A DNA stretch of 64,000 nucleotides from Ancalomicrobiaceae bacterium S20 (lineage in GTDB: Bacteria > Pseudomonadota > Alphaproteobacteria > Rhizobiales > Ancalomicrobiaceae). Below, piece after piece: positions 48,578 through 57,201 of the stretch (position 1 is its first letter; every line of letters starts with the position of its first letter). Under the pieces are notes generated by a model that was not told the origin of the DNA, did not search any database, and was given only the letters and a program-made list of their open reading frames with translations. The stretch spans positions 2,264,716 to 2,328,715 of the forward strand of contig CP158568.1 of the NCBI GenBank assembly GCA_040269895.1. The letters run 5' to 3'. The translations under genes were made by a program, and so were the position numbers.

Positions 48578-49195
48578 TCAGCCGGCGCGCCGCGCCGACG
48601 CGAGGCCGAGCGCGGCGGCGAGGTAGAAGCCGCCGGTCAGCCGGTTGCGCAGCCGGCCGCGCATGGCGAGCACCTGCCGGAGCCGCCCGGCGGCGAGCGC
48701 CCAGCAGCTGTCGAGACCGGCGGCGAGCACCACGAAAGTCACCGACAGGAGCACGAGCTGCGGCAGCAGCGCGGCGCCGGGATCGACGAACTGCGGCAGG
48801 AACGCGCCGTAGAACAGCAGCGTCTTCGGATTGGTCAGCGAGACCAGAAATCCGCGCAGCAGGATGTCGCGCGGCCGCTTCGGCTCGGGCCGGACACGGG
48901 TCAGGTCGACCGCCGGCGCGCGCAGCGCCTGGATGCCGAGATAGACCAGATAAGCGACGCCGGCCCAGCGCACCCATTCGAACACATGCGAGAGCAGCGT
49001 CAGCGCGCCGGTCATTCCGGCGACGGTCAGCACGAGCTGCGGAACCATGGCGGCGGTGGTGCCTGCGACCGTGAGGAGCCCGTAGCCGCGGCCATGCGCG
49101 ACCGAATTCGCCACGATCAGCGCCACGTTCGGCCCCGGCAGGGCGATCAGCACGACGGTGGCGAGCACGAAAGCGGCATAGAGATCGAGCGGCAT
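48578..49195 (-). CDS. LysE/RhtB-family amino acid exporter
   Basis: A 205-residue membrane exporter: IALPGPNVALIVANSVAHGR at the N-terminus, GVAYLVYLGIQALR, and TNPKTLLFYGAFLPQFVDP. It is paralogous to the protein at 27944-28582. ATG 49195 has GAGGTG 7 bp upstream; GTG 49204 is a second option. It lies 110 bp upstream of parC on the same strand. Substrate unknown. Confidence 0.87.
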   Translation of the reverse strand: MPLDLYAAFVLATVVLIALPGPNVALIVANSVAHGRGYGLLTVAGTTAAMVPQLVLTVAGMTGALTLLSHVFEWVRWAGVAYLVYLGIQALRAPAVDLTRVRPEPKRPRDILLRGFLVSLTNPKTLLFYGAFLPQFVDPGAALLPQLVLLSVTFVVLAAGLDSCWALAAGRLRQVLAMRGRLRNRLTGGFYLAAALGLASARRAG

Positions 49196-49268
49196 GGGCG
49201 GCACCTCGGCGAAAGAACGCCGGCCGATTGAAGCACGCTTTCAGCGTCGACGGCAGGCGCGTTTCTGC

Positions 49269-50582
49269 TCAGAGGTTCCGCTGCAGGCGCACGACACCGA
49301 CCAGGATATGGGCGTTGCGCAGCGTGACCGTCGCGCTCGAGTGGTCTGCGATGGTGGCGTTGGAGAACGCGACATTGCGGTATTCGAAGCCCGAGGAGAT
49401 CTGGAAGCCCGGCGCGGCCGTGTAGACGATGTTGCCGCCAAGATCGAACTGGCGGTAGTCGCGATTGCCGTAGCCGTCGACGCTCATCAGCGCGCCGCCG
49501 ATGTTGCCCTGCCAGCGCGGCGTGAAATTGTGGCGCAGGCCCGCGATCACGTTCCAGGCCGTGGTCAGGTGCATCGACCGGAAGCCGGCACCATCGGCGA
49601 CGAAATCGGCGCCGAGATTGGCGAGCGGCGTCGTGCCGCTCAGGATCTGGTAGTTGCTCGAGGCGACGAAGTCGGTCGCGCCGCGGGCATAGGCCGTCTG
49701 CAGCACCATCTCGTCGCCCTTGGCGAGCATCGGCAGGCCGATCTTGACGCCGGCCATCACCGCGAAACCGGCCGCGCTCGTCGCCGGCCCCTCGACCGTA
49801 TGGCTCGCCGCCGCGATCTGCGCCTGCCCCCACTCCTGCTTCAGATTGAAGGCGGCGACGAAGTCCGGCTGCTTCAGCGCGCCGGTGTAGGCGCCCTGCC
49901 CCGGCTTGGAGCCGAAATAGAAACCGGCCTCGGAGGTGACGCCGTTGGTGTTGCGGCCGCCGGTGGTCGGGTCTTCGACCGAGACCGTCATCGACACGCC
50001 CTTGGCCAGCGTCGCCGTGTAGGCGAGCAGCGCCACCTTGGTATAGGAATAGTAGTCGAGCGTCCGATTGTAGGAATAGGACGTGAAGAAGTCGAAGAAC
50101 GATTCCGCGCGGCCGGCGGTCAGGCCGGCGAACTGAATATAGGCATTGTCGATCAGGATCGTCGGGCCGGCGGCGCCGGTGTCGAGCGTCATCCAGATGT
50201 CCTGGAAGCTGCGCAGCAGGCCGAATTCGGTCTGCGTGCGCGCATCGATCGACATGGACACGCGCGAACGACTCCATGCGCCATTGCGGCTGCGCTGGTC
50301 CCAGCCCTGCGCGCCGACATAGCCGCCGAGCGTGCCGGCCGCGGTCGACCGCCGGGCCCAGTTCGAGTCGCCGATACGGTATTCGGCGCGGACATAGCCG
50401 CCGATCTTGATGCAGGTGTCGGTGCCCGGCAGCGCGAAGAAGCCGGCGCCGTAGGCATCGCAGACCTTGACGTAGTCGACCGCGGCCGGCCGGGGCACCG
50501 GTCGACCGACGTCGGCGGCGGCGGCGAGGCCGGTCGATGCAACGACGAAGACGGCGGCGAGCGCCGAACGCGACAGGATCAT
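49269..50582 (-). CDS. Porin (Porin_2, RopA/Omp2b-like)
   Basis: A 437-residue outer-membrane beta-barrel. The signal peptide ends near GLAAAADVG. The mature N-terminus carries the rhizobial porin pattern YVKVCDAYGAGFFALPGTDT and CIKIGGYVRAEY with its two cysteines. It alternates short beta-strands and ends in an aromatic/hydrophobic strand (HILVGVVRLQRNL). It would let small solutes pass. Its upstream region (50583-50801) has a short AT-rich promoter-like stretch. It is single, between recO and the LysE gene. Confidence 0.87.
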   Translation of the reverse strand: MILSRSALAAVFVVASTGLAAAADVGRPVPRPAAVDYVKVCDAYGAGFFALPGTDTCIKIGGYVRAEYRIGDSNWARRSTAAGTLGGYVGAQGWDQRSRNGAWSRSRVSMSIDARTQTEFGLLRSFQDIWMTLDTGAAGPTILIDNAYIQFAGLTAGRAESFFDFFTSYSYNRTLDYYSYTKVALLAYTATLAKGVSMTVSVEDPTTGGRNTNGVTSEAGFYFGSKPGQGAYTGALKQPDFVAAFNLKQEWGQAQIAAASHTVEGPATSAAGFAVMAGVKIGLPMLAKGDEMVLQTAYARGATDFVASSNYQILSGTTPLANLGADFVADGAGFRSMHLTTAWNVIAGLRHNFTPRWQGNIGGALMSVDGYGNRDYRQFDLGGNIVYTAAPGFQISSGFEYRNVAFSNATIADHSSATVTLRNAHILVGVVRLQRNL

Positions 50583-50801
50583 GCTTCCCCCGACCGAGCC
50601 CGCATCGCGCGGCCACTCGCATCCCGAATTTCTTATGGTTGACTTATATTACCGAGACGATCTTCTCGATCGCCACGAAATAGCCTGAATATGTCCTGGA
50701 TTTCCAGCAGAAAGACGCGACCTTTGATCTTATTGTTCTCTCATCGATGTCGCAGGCAACCGGACGGGCGATGGACACGAGCGCGGGTCGGCGCGCGCCC
50801 C

Positions 50802-51554
50802 TTACGCCGCGCGCGCGGCACGCTCGATGGCATGGGCCAATGCGTCGCGCACGGCGGGCGGCTCGATCGAGCGCGGCTCCCAGACGTGGCGGGCGAGAAA
50901 ATGCCCGGTCAGGCGGAAGCCGTCGCGGATCGCCTCGGGGCTCGCGCCGCCCCAGCCGCGCGGATCCTCGGCGGCGCGGCCGGTCAGGAACGGCGGCAGG
51001 CGCAACAGCCGCGGCGCATGGATGCCGGCCGCGGCGGCGGTGGCGGCGCGGCCGCTCTTCGGGCTGACATAGGCGAGCCCATCGCGGTCGCCGGTCAGTG
51101 CACAGCTCGCCAGGTCGAGACCGAAGCCGAGCGCGTCGAGGATCGCCAGTTCGAAACGCACGACCAGTTCGCCGACCAGCGCGGGCGCGTCGAGATGCAG
51201 CATGATCGCCTCGACGGCATCGAGCAGTTCGGCGTGCGGTTCACGCTCGGGCAGCAGGCGCAGATGCGCGGCGAGCGTCTGCACCGCGTTGAGCCCGATC
51301 GCGGAGCCCATCAGGTCGGCGGTACGCTGGACGGATAGCTCGATCGCGAAATTGCCGAGATGCTCGTCGAGCCGGGCGCGCCAGACCGCGCGCACGCCGT
51401 TGCCGGCCTGCAGCACCGCCGCATGGCGCGGCGCGCGGCCGCCGCGCACGATCCCCAGATGCCGGCCGTGCTCGCGCGTCATCAGTTCCAGCACGACGGA
51501 GGATTCGCCATGCCGCCGCGTGCCGAGCACCAAGCCTTCGTCGGTCCATTCCAT
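50802..51554 (-). CDS. recO: DNA repair protein RecO
   Basis: A 250-residue recombination mediator that helps load RecA in the RecFOR pathway. The OB-fold N-terminus MEWTDEGLVLGTRRHGESS is typical. Mid-protein ARLDEHLGNFAIEL and the C-terminal CALTGDRDGLAYVSPKSGRA are family features. ATG 51554 is the standard start; the longer frame is not supported. It normally follows era; here two other genes separate them. Confidence 0.95.
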   Translation of the reverse strand: MEWTDEGLVLGTRRHGESSVVLELMTREHGRHLGIVRGGRAPRHAAVLQAGNGVRAVWRARLDEHLGNFAIELSVQRTADLMGSAIGLNAVQTLAAHLRLLPEREPHAELLDAVEAIMLHLDAPALVGELVVRFELAILDALGFGLDLASCALTGDRDGLAYVSPKSGRAATAAAAGIHAPRLLRLPPFLTGRAAEDPRGWGGASPEAIRDGFRLTGHFLARHVWEPRSIEPPAVRDALAHAIERAARAA

Positions 51555-51768
51555 GGCATCGTCATACAGCAGATTCGGGGCCGGTTGCGCATTCCGCCAA
51601 GCGAGCATGGCCCCGTTGCACGCGGGCAAAGCCCGCAAAGCTGTTCCGGCCCGCCCTTGAATTCACAATCGGATTGCCTGGAACGATCTCCGACGCTTCT
51701 CGAGGGGCGCAACGTCGGCAAGCTGATCGTCGAGGTTGCTTGAAACGTCCGGTCGGGAGCGTCGGCCG

Positions 51769-52512
51769 TCAGCGCATGCGCCCGGTGCGCAGCGCAAGGG
51801 CCCACTCGGCGCGCCCGTTCGCCTCGGCCCGCCGCGCGGCCGTTTCCCAGTCGTAGGCGACGGCTTCGAGCCGAACCGCCTCGACGCCGGCGGCCCTGAG
51901 CCGCACCAGCGCGAAACGGGCGTGCGGGCTGCCGCTCTCCGACACGTGCGGCGGCTGGTCGTCGTCATAGGCCGGACAGCCGACGCTGCCGGGGTTGAGC
52001 ATCATCGCGCCGTTCGGCAGGTGCGCCAGGAACGGGCGGTGGCTGTGGCCGGCCAGAATCAGCGTCCGGCCCGGCGCGACGCCGACGAGATCGGCCGCAA
52101 TCGCCTCGATGTCGCGATGCACGAGCGCACCGGCCTCGATCCGCTCGGTCAGATAACGCAGGTCGTTGTCGGGGCTCGCATGGAAGGCGAGTACGCCCGG
52201 CGCCGGCGTCGCGGTCGCCGGCAGGGCGCCGAGCGCCGCGCGATCGGCCGCGTCGATCGCCTCGGCGGCGTAGAGGTCGGACTTCCCCATCGCATTGAGT
52301 GCGCGCGTAGCGACTTCGCGGTCGTGATTGCCGCGCACGCCGACGACGTCGAGGCCGCGGAAGAGCTCGACGGTCTCGCGCGGCCAGAGCGGCCCGGAGA
52401 CGCGGTCGCCGAGGTCGACGATCAGATCGGGAGCCTCGGAGCGGATAGCGGCCAACACCGCCTCGAGCGCGAGGGCGTTGCCGTGGACATCGGCGATAAC
52501 GGCGAGCTTCAT
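51769..52512 (-). CDS. Calcineurin-like metallophosphoesterase (YfcE/MJ0936-like)
   Basis: A 247-residue cytosolic phosphoesterase. The metal ligands are laid out as LAVIADVHGNALAL, VDLGDRVSGPLWP, GVRGNHDREV, and ILAGHSHRPF with NPGSVG. This pattern is typical of broad-range phosphodiesterases. It sits between the DUF2867-like gene and recO on the same strand. The physiological substrate is unknown. Confidence 0.87.
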   Translation of the reverse strand: MKLAVIADVHGNALALEAVLAAIRSEAPDLIVDLGDRVSGPLWPRETVELFRGLDVVGVRGNHDREVATRALNAMGKSDLYAAEAIDAADRAALGALPATATPAPGVLAFHASPDNDLRYLTERIEAGALVHRDIEAIAADLVGVAPGRTLILAGHSHRPFLAHLPNGAMMLNPGSVGCPAYDDDQPPHVSESGSPHARFALVRLRAAGVEAVRLEAVAYDWETAARRAEANGRAEWALALRTGRMR

Positions 52513-52563
52513 CGCGTCACGCTAGCCGGCGTCGACCCGCACCGCAATGCGTGCGGTGGGCCG

Positions 52564-53070
52564 TCAGAGGCGCCCGTTGCGCATGGTGGCGCGAACAACG
52601 AAGGGATGCGCGATGCCGACCGGGAGCATGTAGAGCCGGCCGAGCCAATTGTGCCTCTTCACGCTGGTCGCCACGACATAGCGCTGCCCGTCGACGGACT
52701 TCAGCACCGACACGCGGACGTCGAGATGGCTGTCGTCGATGCCGAGCAGCACTTCGTCGTCCGACATGGCGAAGATCTCGAAGATGCCGATCCGGTCGCC
52801 GACCCGGTACGCGGCCGCAGGCTTCGACCCGGCCGCACTCAGAACGCCCGGCGTCTTCAGTCCGAACCAGGACACGACCCAATTGCGCGCCGCCATGGCC
52901 TGATCGACCCAAACCGGCGTCCGCCTGAAGACGGCGAGAGCGATCTCGACGGGAGTGACGGACGGATCACCGAGCGGTGCGGTCCAGGCATCGGCGAAAT
53001 CGACCGCCGGCAAGGCCCGGCCGATCAGGCTGTCCAGCGGAAACGCGGTCGCGGTCACGGCGGTGGCCAT
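52564..53070 (-). CDS. DUF2867-family protein
   Basis: A 168-residue protein recognised as DUF2867 by its layout: DFADAWTAPL, RTPVWVDQAMAARNWVVSWF, FEIFAMSDDEVLLGIDDSHLDVRVSV and the end GRLYMLPVGIAHPFVVRATM. The family is of unknown function and may bind a small molecule. It lies 40 bp after era and 52 bp before the phosphoesterase, all on one strand, so it is part of the era operon here. Confidence 0.8.
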   Translation of the reverse strand: MATAVTATAFPLDSLIGRALPAVDFADAWTAPLGDPSVTPVEIALAVFRRTPVWVDQAMAARNWVVSWFGLKTPGVLSAAGSKPAAAYRVGDRIGIFEIFAMSDDEVLLGIDDSHLDVRVSVLKSVDGQRYVVATSVKRHNWLGRLYMLPVGIAHPFVVRATMRNGRL

Positions 53071-53110
53071 ATCGTTCCTCCCGTGGTCTCCCGCGCCAGA
53101 GCGGCGGCGC

Positions 53111-54004
53111 TCACCCCTTGGGGAATTCGAGCCCCATCTCGCGGTAGCGCTCCGGATCGTCGGACCAGTTCTCGCGCACCTTCACGAACAGGAACAGGTG
53201 CACCGGCCGCTCGACGATCTCGGTGAGCTCCTTGCGGGCCGCCATCGAGATCGCCTTGATCGTCTCGCCCTTGTTGCCGAGCACGATCGCCTTCTGGCTC
53301 TCGCGGGCGACGTAGATCGTCTGCTCCACGCGCACGCCGTTCTTCTGCTCCTTCCAGAGCTCCGTCTCTACCGTCGACTCGTAGGGCAGTTCCTCGTGCA
53401 GACGCAGGAACACCTTCTCGCGCGTGATCTCGGCTGCGAGCATGCGCATCGGCAGGTCGGAGACCTGATCGTCCGGGAACATCCACGGGCCGGCCGGCAC
53501 CTTGCCGGCGAACCACTTCAGCACGTCCTCGACGCCCGATCCGTCGAGCGCGGAAACCATGAAGGTCGCCTCGAACGGCGTGCGCGCGTTCGCTTCCGCC
53601 GTCAGCGCCAGCAGCGTGTCGCGCTTGACGAGGTCGATCTTGTTCAGGATCAGGATCTTCGGCTGGCGCACCTCGGCGAGCTTGTCGAGCACGGCGAGCG
53701 CGGCCTCGTCGAGGCCCTTCTTGGCGTCGACCAGGAAGGCGACGAGGTCGGCGTCGGCGGCGCCGCCCCAGGCGGTGGTCACCATGGCGCGGTCGAGACG
53801 TCGGCGCGGCTTGAAGATGCCGGGCGTGTCGACAAAAATCACCTGCGCCTCGTCGACCATGGCGATACCGCGGATCAGCGCGCGCGTGGTCTGCACCTTG
53901 TGGGTGACGATCGAGACCTTCGAGCCGACCAGACTGTTCAGCAGCGTCGACTTGCCGGCGTTCGGGGCGCCGATCAGCGCGACGAAGCCGGCGCGCGTCG
54001 CCAT
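53111..54004 (-). CDS. era: GTPase Era
   Basis: A 297-residue GTPase that matures 16S rRNA and the 30S subunit. G1 is GAPNAGKS at residues 12-19, switch region HKVQTTRALIRGIA, G3 DTPGIF, and G4 NKIDL. The KH domain is at the C-terminus (KNGVRVEQTIYVARESQKAI). ATG 54004 gives the compact start; GAGGGG lies close upstream. The frame starting at 54150, inside the rnc stop, would add about 49 residues if one more G were present in the run ahead of ATG 54004 (see findings). rnc is upstream. Confidence 0.94.
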   Translation of the reverse strand: MATRAGFVALIGAPNAGKSTLLNSLVGSKVSIVTHKVQTTRALIRGIAMVDEAQVIFVDTPGIFKPRRRLDRAMVTTAWGGAADADLVAFLVDAKKGLDEAALAVLDKLAEVRQPKILILNKIDLVKRDTLLALTAEANARTPFEATFMVSALDGSGVEDVLKWFAGKVPAGPWMFPDDQVSDLPMRMLAAEITREKVFLRLHEELPYESTVETELWKEQKNGVRVEQTIYVARESQKAIVLGNKGETIKAISMAARKELTEIVERPVHLFLFVKVRENWSDDPERYREMGLEFPKG

Positions 54005-54142
54005 GCCCCCTCGGCCGGGCCGCCGATGCGGCGATGCTCAGGCGCGGCGGCGCGAGGCCTCTTTGCCTTGTCGGCCTTTGCCGGATCGGCGGCGGTCTGC
54101 GCTACGACCGAAGTGTCGGTGTCGGCGGTCTTGTCGGTCTCG

Positions 54143-54883
54143 TCAGGCATCGGTGGTTCCTTCGGTCCAGACGCCATCGCGCCAACTGCCCTCGCGCCAG
54201 ATCGCCTCGCGGACCAGCACGGCCGCGGCGGCGTTCTGCTCGGCCTCGCGCTTGGACCGGCCGGTCCCGGTCGCCATCTCGACGCCGGGGATTTCGACCG
54301 CGATCGTGAACATCGGATCGTGGTCGGGGCCGGTGCGGTCGGTCTGGCGATAGGTCGGGGTCGGCAGGCCGCGGCCCTGGGCCCATTCCTGCAGGGTGGT
54401 CTTGGCGTCGCGCTGCGCGCCGCCGGCGGTTTTCATGCGGGCCGCCCAGTTGCGCTCGACGAAGGCGAGCGCCGGGGCGACGCCGGCATCGAGATAGATC
54501 GCGGCGATCACCGCTTCGGCGATGTCGCCGAGAATGGCGACCTTGGTGCGGCCGCCGGTCTGCGCCTCGCCGCCACCGAGCCGCACCGCCTCGCCCAGAT
54601 GCAGGCTCTTGGCGACCTCGGCGCAGGTCTCGCGCTTGACCAGCGCGTTGAGCCGGCGCGCGAGTTCGCCCTCGTCGGCCTTCGGATAGGCCCGGTACAG
54701 CATGCCGGCGACGCCGAGCGCCAGCACGCGGTCGCCGAGAAACTCCAGCCGCTGATAGCTGTCGGCGGCGTTCGAGACCGCGCTCGTGTGGGTCAGCGCC
54801 TGCGCGAGCAGGCGCCGGTCGGCGAAGACATGGCCGATCCGCGCCTCGATCGCCGCGAGCCTGTCCTTGTCCCTGCCGCTCAT
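54143..54883 (-). CDS. rnc: Ribonuclease III
   Basis: A 246-residue double-strand RNA endonuclease. The catalytic signature QRLEFLGDRVL lies at about residues 44-54, with a second acidic cluster in GDIAEAVIAAIYLD. The dsRNA-binding domain follows residue 165 (DAKTTLQEWAQGRGLP, then KREAEQNAAAAVL). ATG 54883 is the family start. It is 76 bp after lepB, and its stop overlaps an ATG in the region leading to era. Confidence 0.96.
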   Translation of the reverse strand: MSGRDKDRLAAIEARIGHVFADRRLLAQALTHTSAVSNAADSYQRLEFLGDRVLALGVAGMLYRAYPKADEGELARRLNALVKRETCAEVAKSLHLGEAVRLGGGEAQTGGRTKVAILGDIAEAVIAAIYLDAGVAPALAFVERNWAARMKTAGGAQRDAKTTLQEWAQGRGLPTPTYRQTDRTGPDHDPMFTIAVEIPGVEMATGTGRSKREAEQNAAAAVLVREAIWREGSWRDGVWTEGTTDA

Positions 54884-54959
54884 GCCGGTTCCGCCGCGTT
54901 CTTGCCGAGACCGGCCCGGGCCGGCACGAGCCCGGCCGGCGGTCTCGCCTTGCCTGATC

Positions 54960-55781
54960 TCACAGCGTGTCGAGCATCCGCGACCAGCGGATCGTCCACG
55001 GCCAGGTCCAGAACTGCCAGGCCTGCGCACCTTCCTCGATGGAGAAGAAGATGATCTCGGCGCGGCCGACCAGATTTTCCGCCGGCACGTAGCCGACCTG
55101 CGGGAACCGGCTATCCTGGGAATTGTCGCGGTTGTCGCCCATCATGAAGTAGTGGCCTTCGGGCACGACATATTCCTGGCTGTCGCTCGCCGCGCCGTTC
55201 AGGGCCACGCAGTCGTTCATGGTGGCCGACGCGCGCGGCCTCGGGCAGTTGTCGCCCGGCCCTTCCTCGATCGCGTCGAGCACCAGATAGGACCGCCCCT
55301 CGGGCAGGGTCTCGCGATAGCGGCGCGTCTTGACCTCGCCGCCGAAGCGATCCTGCTCGACGAAGGCGTCGACGGGCTCCTTCTTCACCGCGGTGCCGTT
55401 GATGAAGAGCACGCCGTGCTTGGTCTGGATACGGTCGCCCGGCAGGCCGATCACGCGCTTGATGAAATCGACGTCGGTGTTGTTCGGCTGGCGGAACACC
55501 ACCACGTCGCCGCGCTTCGGCTGGCTGCCGAGCACCCGGCCGTGCACCGGCACGTCCGAGAACACCCACGGCAGCGAGAAGCGGCTGTAGCCGTAGCTGA
55601 ACTTCGACACGAACAGATAGTCGCCGACGAGCAGCGTCGACTTCATCGAGCCGGAGGGGATGTTGAAGGGCTGGTACAGGAACGTGCGGACCAGGACCGC
55701 CAGGATCAGCGCCTGGACGATCACCTTGATGGTCTCGCCCCAGCCGCCTTCTTTCGTTTCGGGTTCGGTGGTCACGCTCAT
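54960..55781 (-). CDS. lepB: Signal peptidase I
   Basis: A 273-residue inner-membrane serine protease that removes signal peptides. A transmembrane anchor spans about residues 20-37. The catalytic serine is S45 in IPSGSMKSTL, and the lysine lies in DFIKRVIGLPGD. YYFMMGDN-type box E reads HYFMMGDNRDNSQDSR. ATG 55781 is used; upstream in-frame codons are basic and unsupported. It belongs to the acpS-lepB-rnc-era series. Confidence 0.95.
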   Translation of the reverse strand: MSVTTEPETKEGGWGETIKVIVQALILAVLVRTFLYQPFNIPSGSMKSTLLVGDYLFVSKFSYGYSRFSLPWVFSDVPVHGRVLGSQPKRGDVVVFRQPNNTDVDFIKRVIGLPGDRIQTKHGVLFINGTAVKKEPVDAFVEQDRFGGEVKTRRYRETLPEGRSYLVLDAIEEGPGDNCPRPRASATMNDCVALNGAASDSQEYVVPEGHYFMMGDNRDNSQDSRFPQVGYVPAENLVGRAEIIFFSIEEGAQAWQFWTWPWTIRWSRMLDTL

Positions 55782-55892
55782 GGGCCCTTCGGATGCCTCG
55801 CCTGTCAGTCTGCCGGTGATAACGCCTCGCCCGACCCGCCGCAACAGAGCGACCCGATTACGGCGGCGGAGAGGCACGCAGCCGGCCGTGCC

Positions 55893-56336
55893 TCAGCTCG
55901 GTTCGTCCGCCTCGGTTCGGGCCCGGGGCATCGGCCAGTCCGCCGGCCAGGCCGAGATCACGACGAAGGCCTGGGCGAGCGGGTAGTCGTCGGTGATGGT
56001 GAGGTCGATGCGCGCGGTGAAGCCCGGCGGCGTCATGGCGGCGAGCCGTTCCGCCGCACCGCCGGTCAGCGCGACGGTCGGCTTGCCGGAGGGCAGATTG
56101 ACGACGCCCATCTCGCGCCACGCCACGCCCATGCGGATGCCGGAGCCGAGCGCCTTCGAACAGGCTTCCTTCGCGGCGAAGCGCTTGGCATAGGACGCCG
56201 CGCGCTCCTTGCGGCCTTCCGAGCGCGCGCGCTCGACCTCGGTGAAGACACGGTGCGTGAAGCGTTCGCCGAATCGCTCGAGCGTCTGCTCGACCCGCCG
56301 GATGTCGATGAGGTCCGATCCGATGCCGATGATCAT
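55893..56336 (-). CDS. acpS: Holo-[acyl-carrier-protein] synthase
   Basis: A 147-residue phosphopantetheinyl transferase that activates ACP. The metal-binding [16 protein letters not shown] (D8) and [15 protein letters not shown] are diagnostic, and [15 protein letters not shown] follows. The C-terminus is about 15 residues longer than usual ([16 protein letters not shown]). It heads the acpS-lepB-rnc-era block, with 111 bp to lepB. Confidence 0.95.
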   Translation of the reverse strand: MIIGIGSDLIDIRRVEQTLERFGERFTHRVFTEVERARSEGRKERAASYAKRFAAKEACSKALGSGIRMGVAWREMGVVNLPSGKPTVALTGGAAERLAAMTPPGFTARIDLTITDDYPLAQAFVVISAWPADWPMPRARTEADEPS

Positions 56337-56491
56337 TGCGGGCGCCCCGTTGACGCAGGTGTAGGACGGTGATCCGATCAGCCCGACCGAGATGCCGGGA
56401 CGGCCGACATCTCTTGATGACCTGTTTACGTAAACGCCTTATTCATCGGCTGACGGCCAAGGTCGAATCGATCGCCGGAGACTTCAACAGC

Positions 56492-57133
56492 ATGCCCTCG
56501 CCGCTCTCGTCCACTGCCATCGTCGTCGTCGGAAACGATCCGCTCGCCCAGAGCCTGCTCGGCGCGGCCGCGCGCCTCGGTGTCGGCCGCTGCGTCGCCG
56601 CCGAACGGATCGACGCCGACACGCTTCGCGAGCCCGTGCGGTTCCACATCGTGACCGATCCGCTCGCCCCCGGCGCCTCGGCCTATCTGAAGGCGCTGCG
56701 CAAGGCGCCGAACGCCGCCGATCGCGCCGCGCCGGTCTATGCCGTCGTCGCGCCCGGTGATCGTGTCGGCGTGCGCAAGCTGGTCGGCGAAGGCTATGAC
56801 GAGCTTCTCGTGCGCGACCGGCACCTGATGCCGCGGCTCGTGCACCGGCTCGCCGATCAGCTCAACCGCGAGATCCTCTACTACGAAACCGCGACCTATT
56901 TCGGCCCCGATCGCCGACGCTACGAATTCGCCGGCAGCTCCGACATCGAACGTCGCGGTGTCGCGAACGACAAGTACTGGTTCCGCTGCCTCGGCATCTA
57001 CCGGGATCCGGAGTTCGGCGTCTCGGTCGTCGACAAGTCCGAAGCGGAAGCGGCGGCGATGATCGCCGAGCGCGGCATCGAGGCGCTGCCCGACGGGCTG
57101 TCGTTCCCGCCGGCGCTGCCGCCGCGCGCCTGA
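56492..57133 (+). CDS. Response-regulator-like protein of unknown function
   Basis: A 213-residue protein. Residues 8-130 look like a degenerate receiver domain (AIVVVGNDPLAQSLLGAAAR). It then has the tail motif ETATYFGPDRRRYEF, seen at the end of several alphaproteobacterial receiver-type proteins. The usual phospho-acceptor aspartate is not obvious, so phosphorylation may be lost. The start is uncertain: ATG 56492 is preferred, while ATG 56417 would add 25 basic residues. It is the only plus-strand gene between rsh and acpS, where pyrE often lies in relatives. Confidence 0.65.
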   Translation: MPSPLSSTAIVVVGNDPLAQSLLGAAARLGVGRCVAAERIDADTLREPVRFHIVTDPLAPGASAYLKALRKAPNAADRAAPVYAVVAPGDRVGVRKLVGEGYDELLVRDRHLMPRLVHRLADQLNREILYYETATYFGPDRRRYEFAGSSDIERRGVANDKYWFRCLGIYRDPEFGVSVVDKSEAEAAAMIAERGIEALPDGLSFPPALPPRA

Positions 57134-57157
57134 GGCTCGATCCACGGAGCGCGATAC

Positions 57158-57187
57158 AAACCGGCCGCAATGCGGCCGGTTTTGCTT
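57158..57187 (+). terminator. Bidirectional terminator between two convergent genes
   Basis: A perfect 11-bp stem (AAACCGGCCGC with GCGGCCGGTTT) has loop AAT. On the plus strand the stem runs into TTTTGCTTT. It lies 24 bp after the plus-strand gene and also beyond the rsh stop on the minus strand. Confidence 0.85.
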
Positions 57188-57201
57188 TGACGGGGGCTTG
57201 C

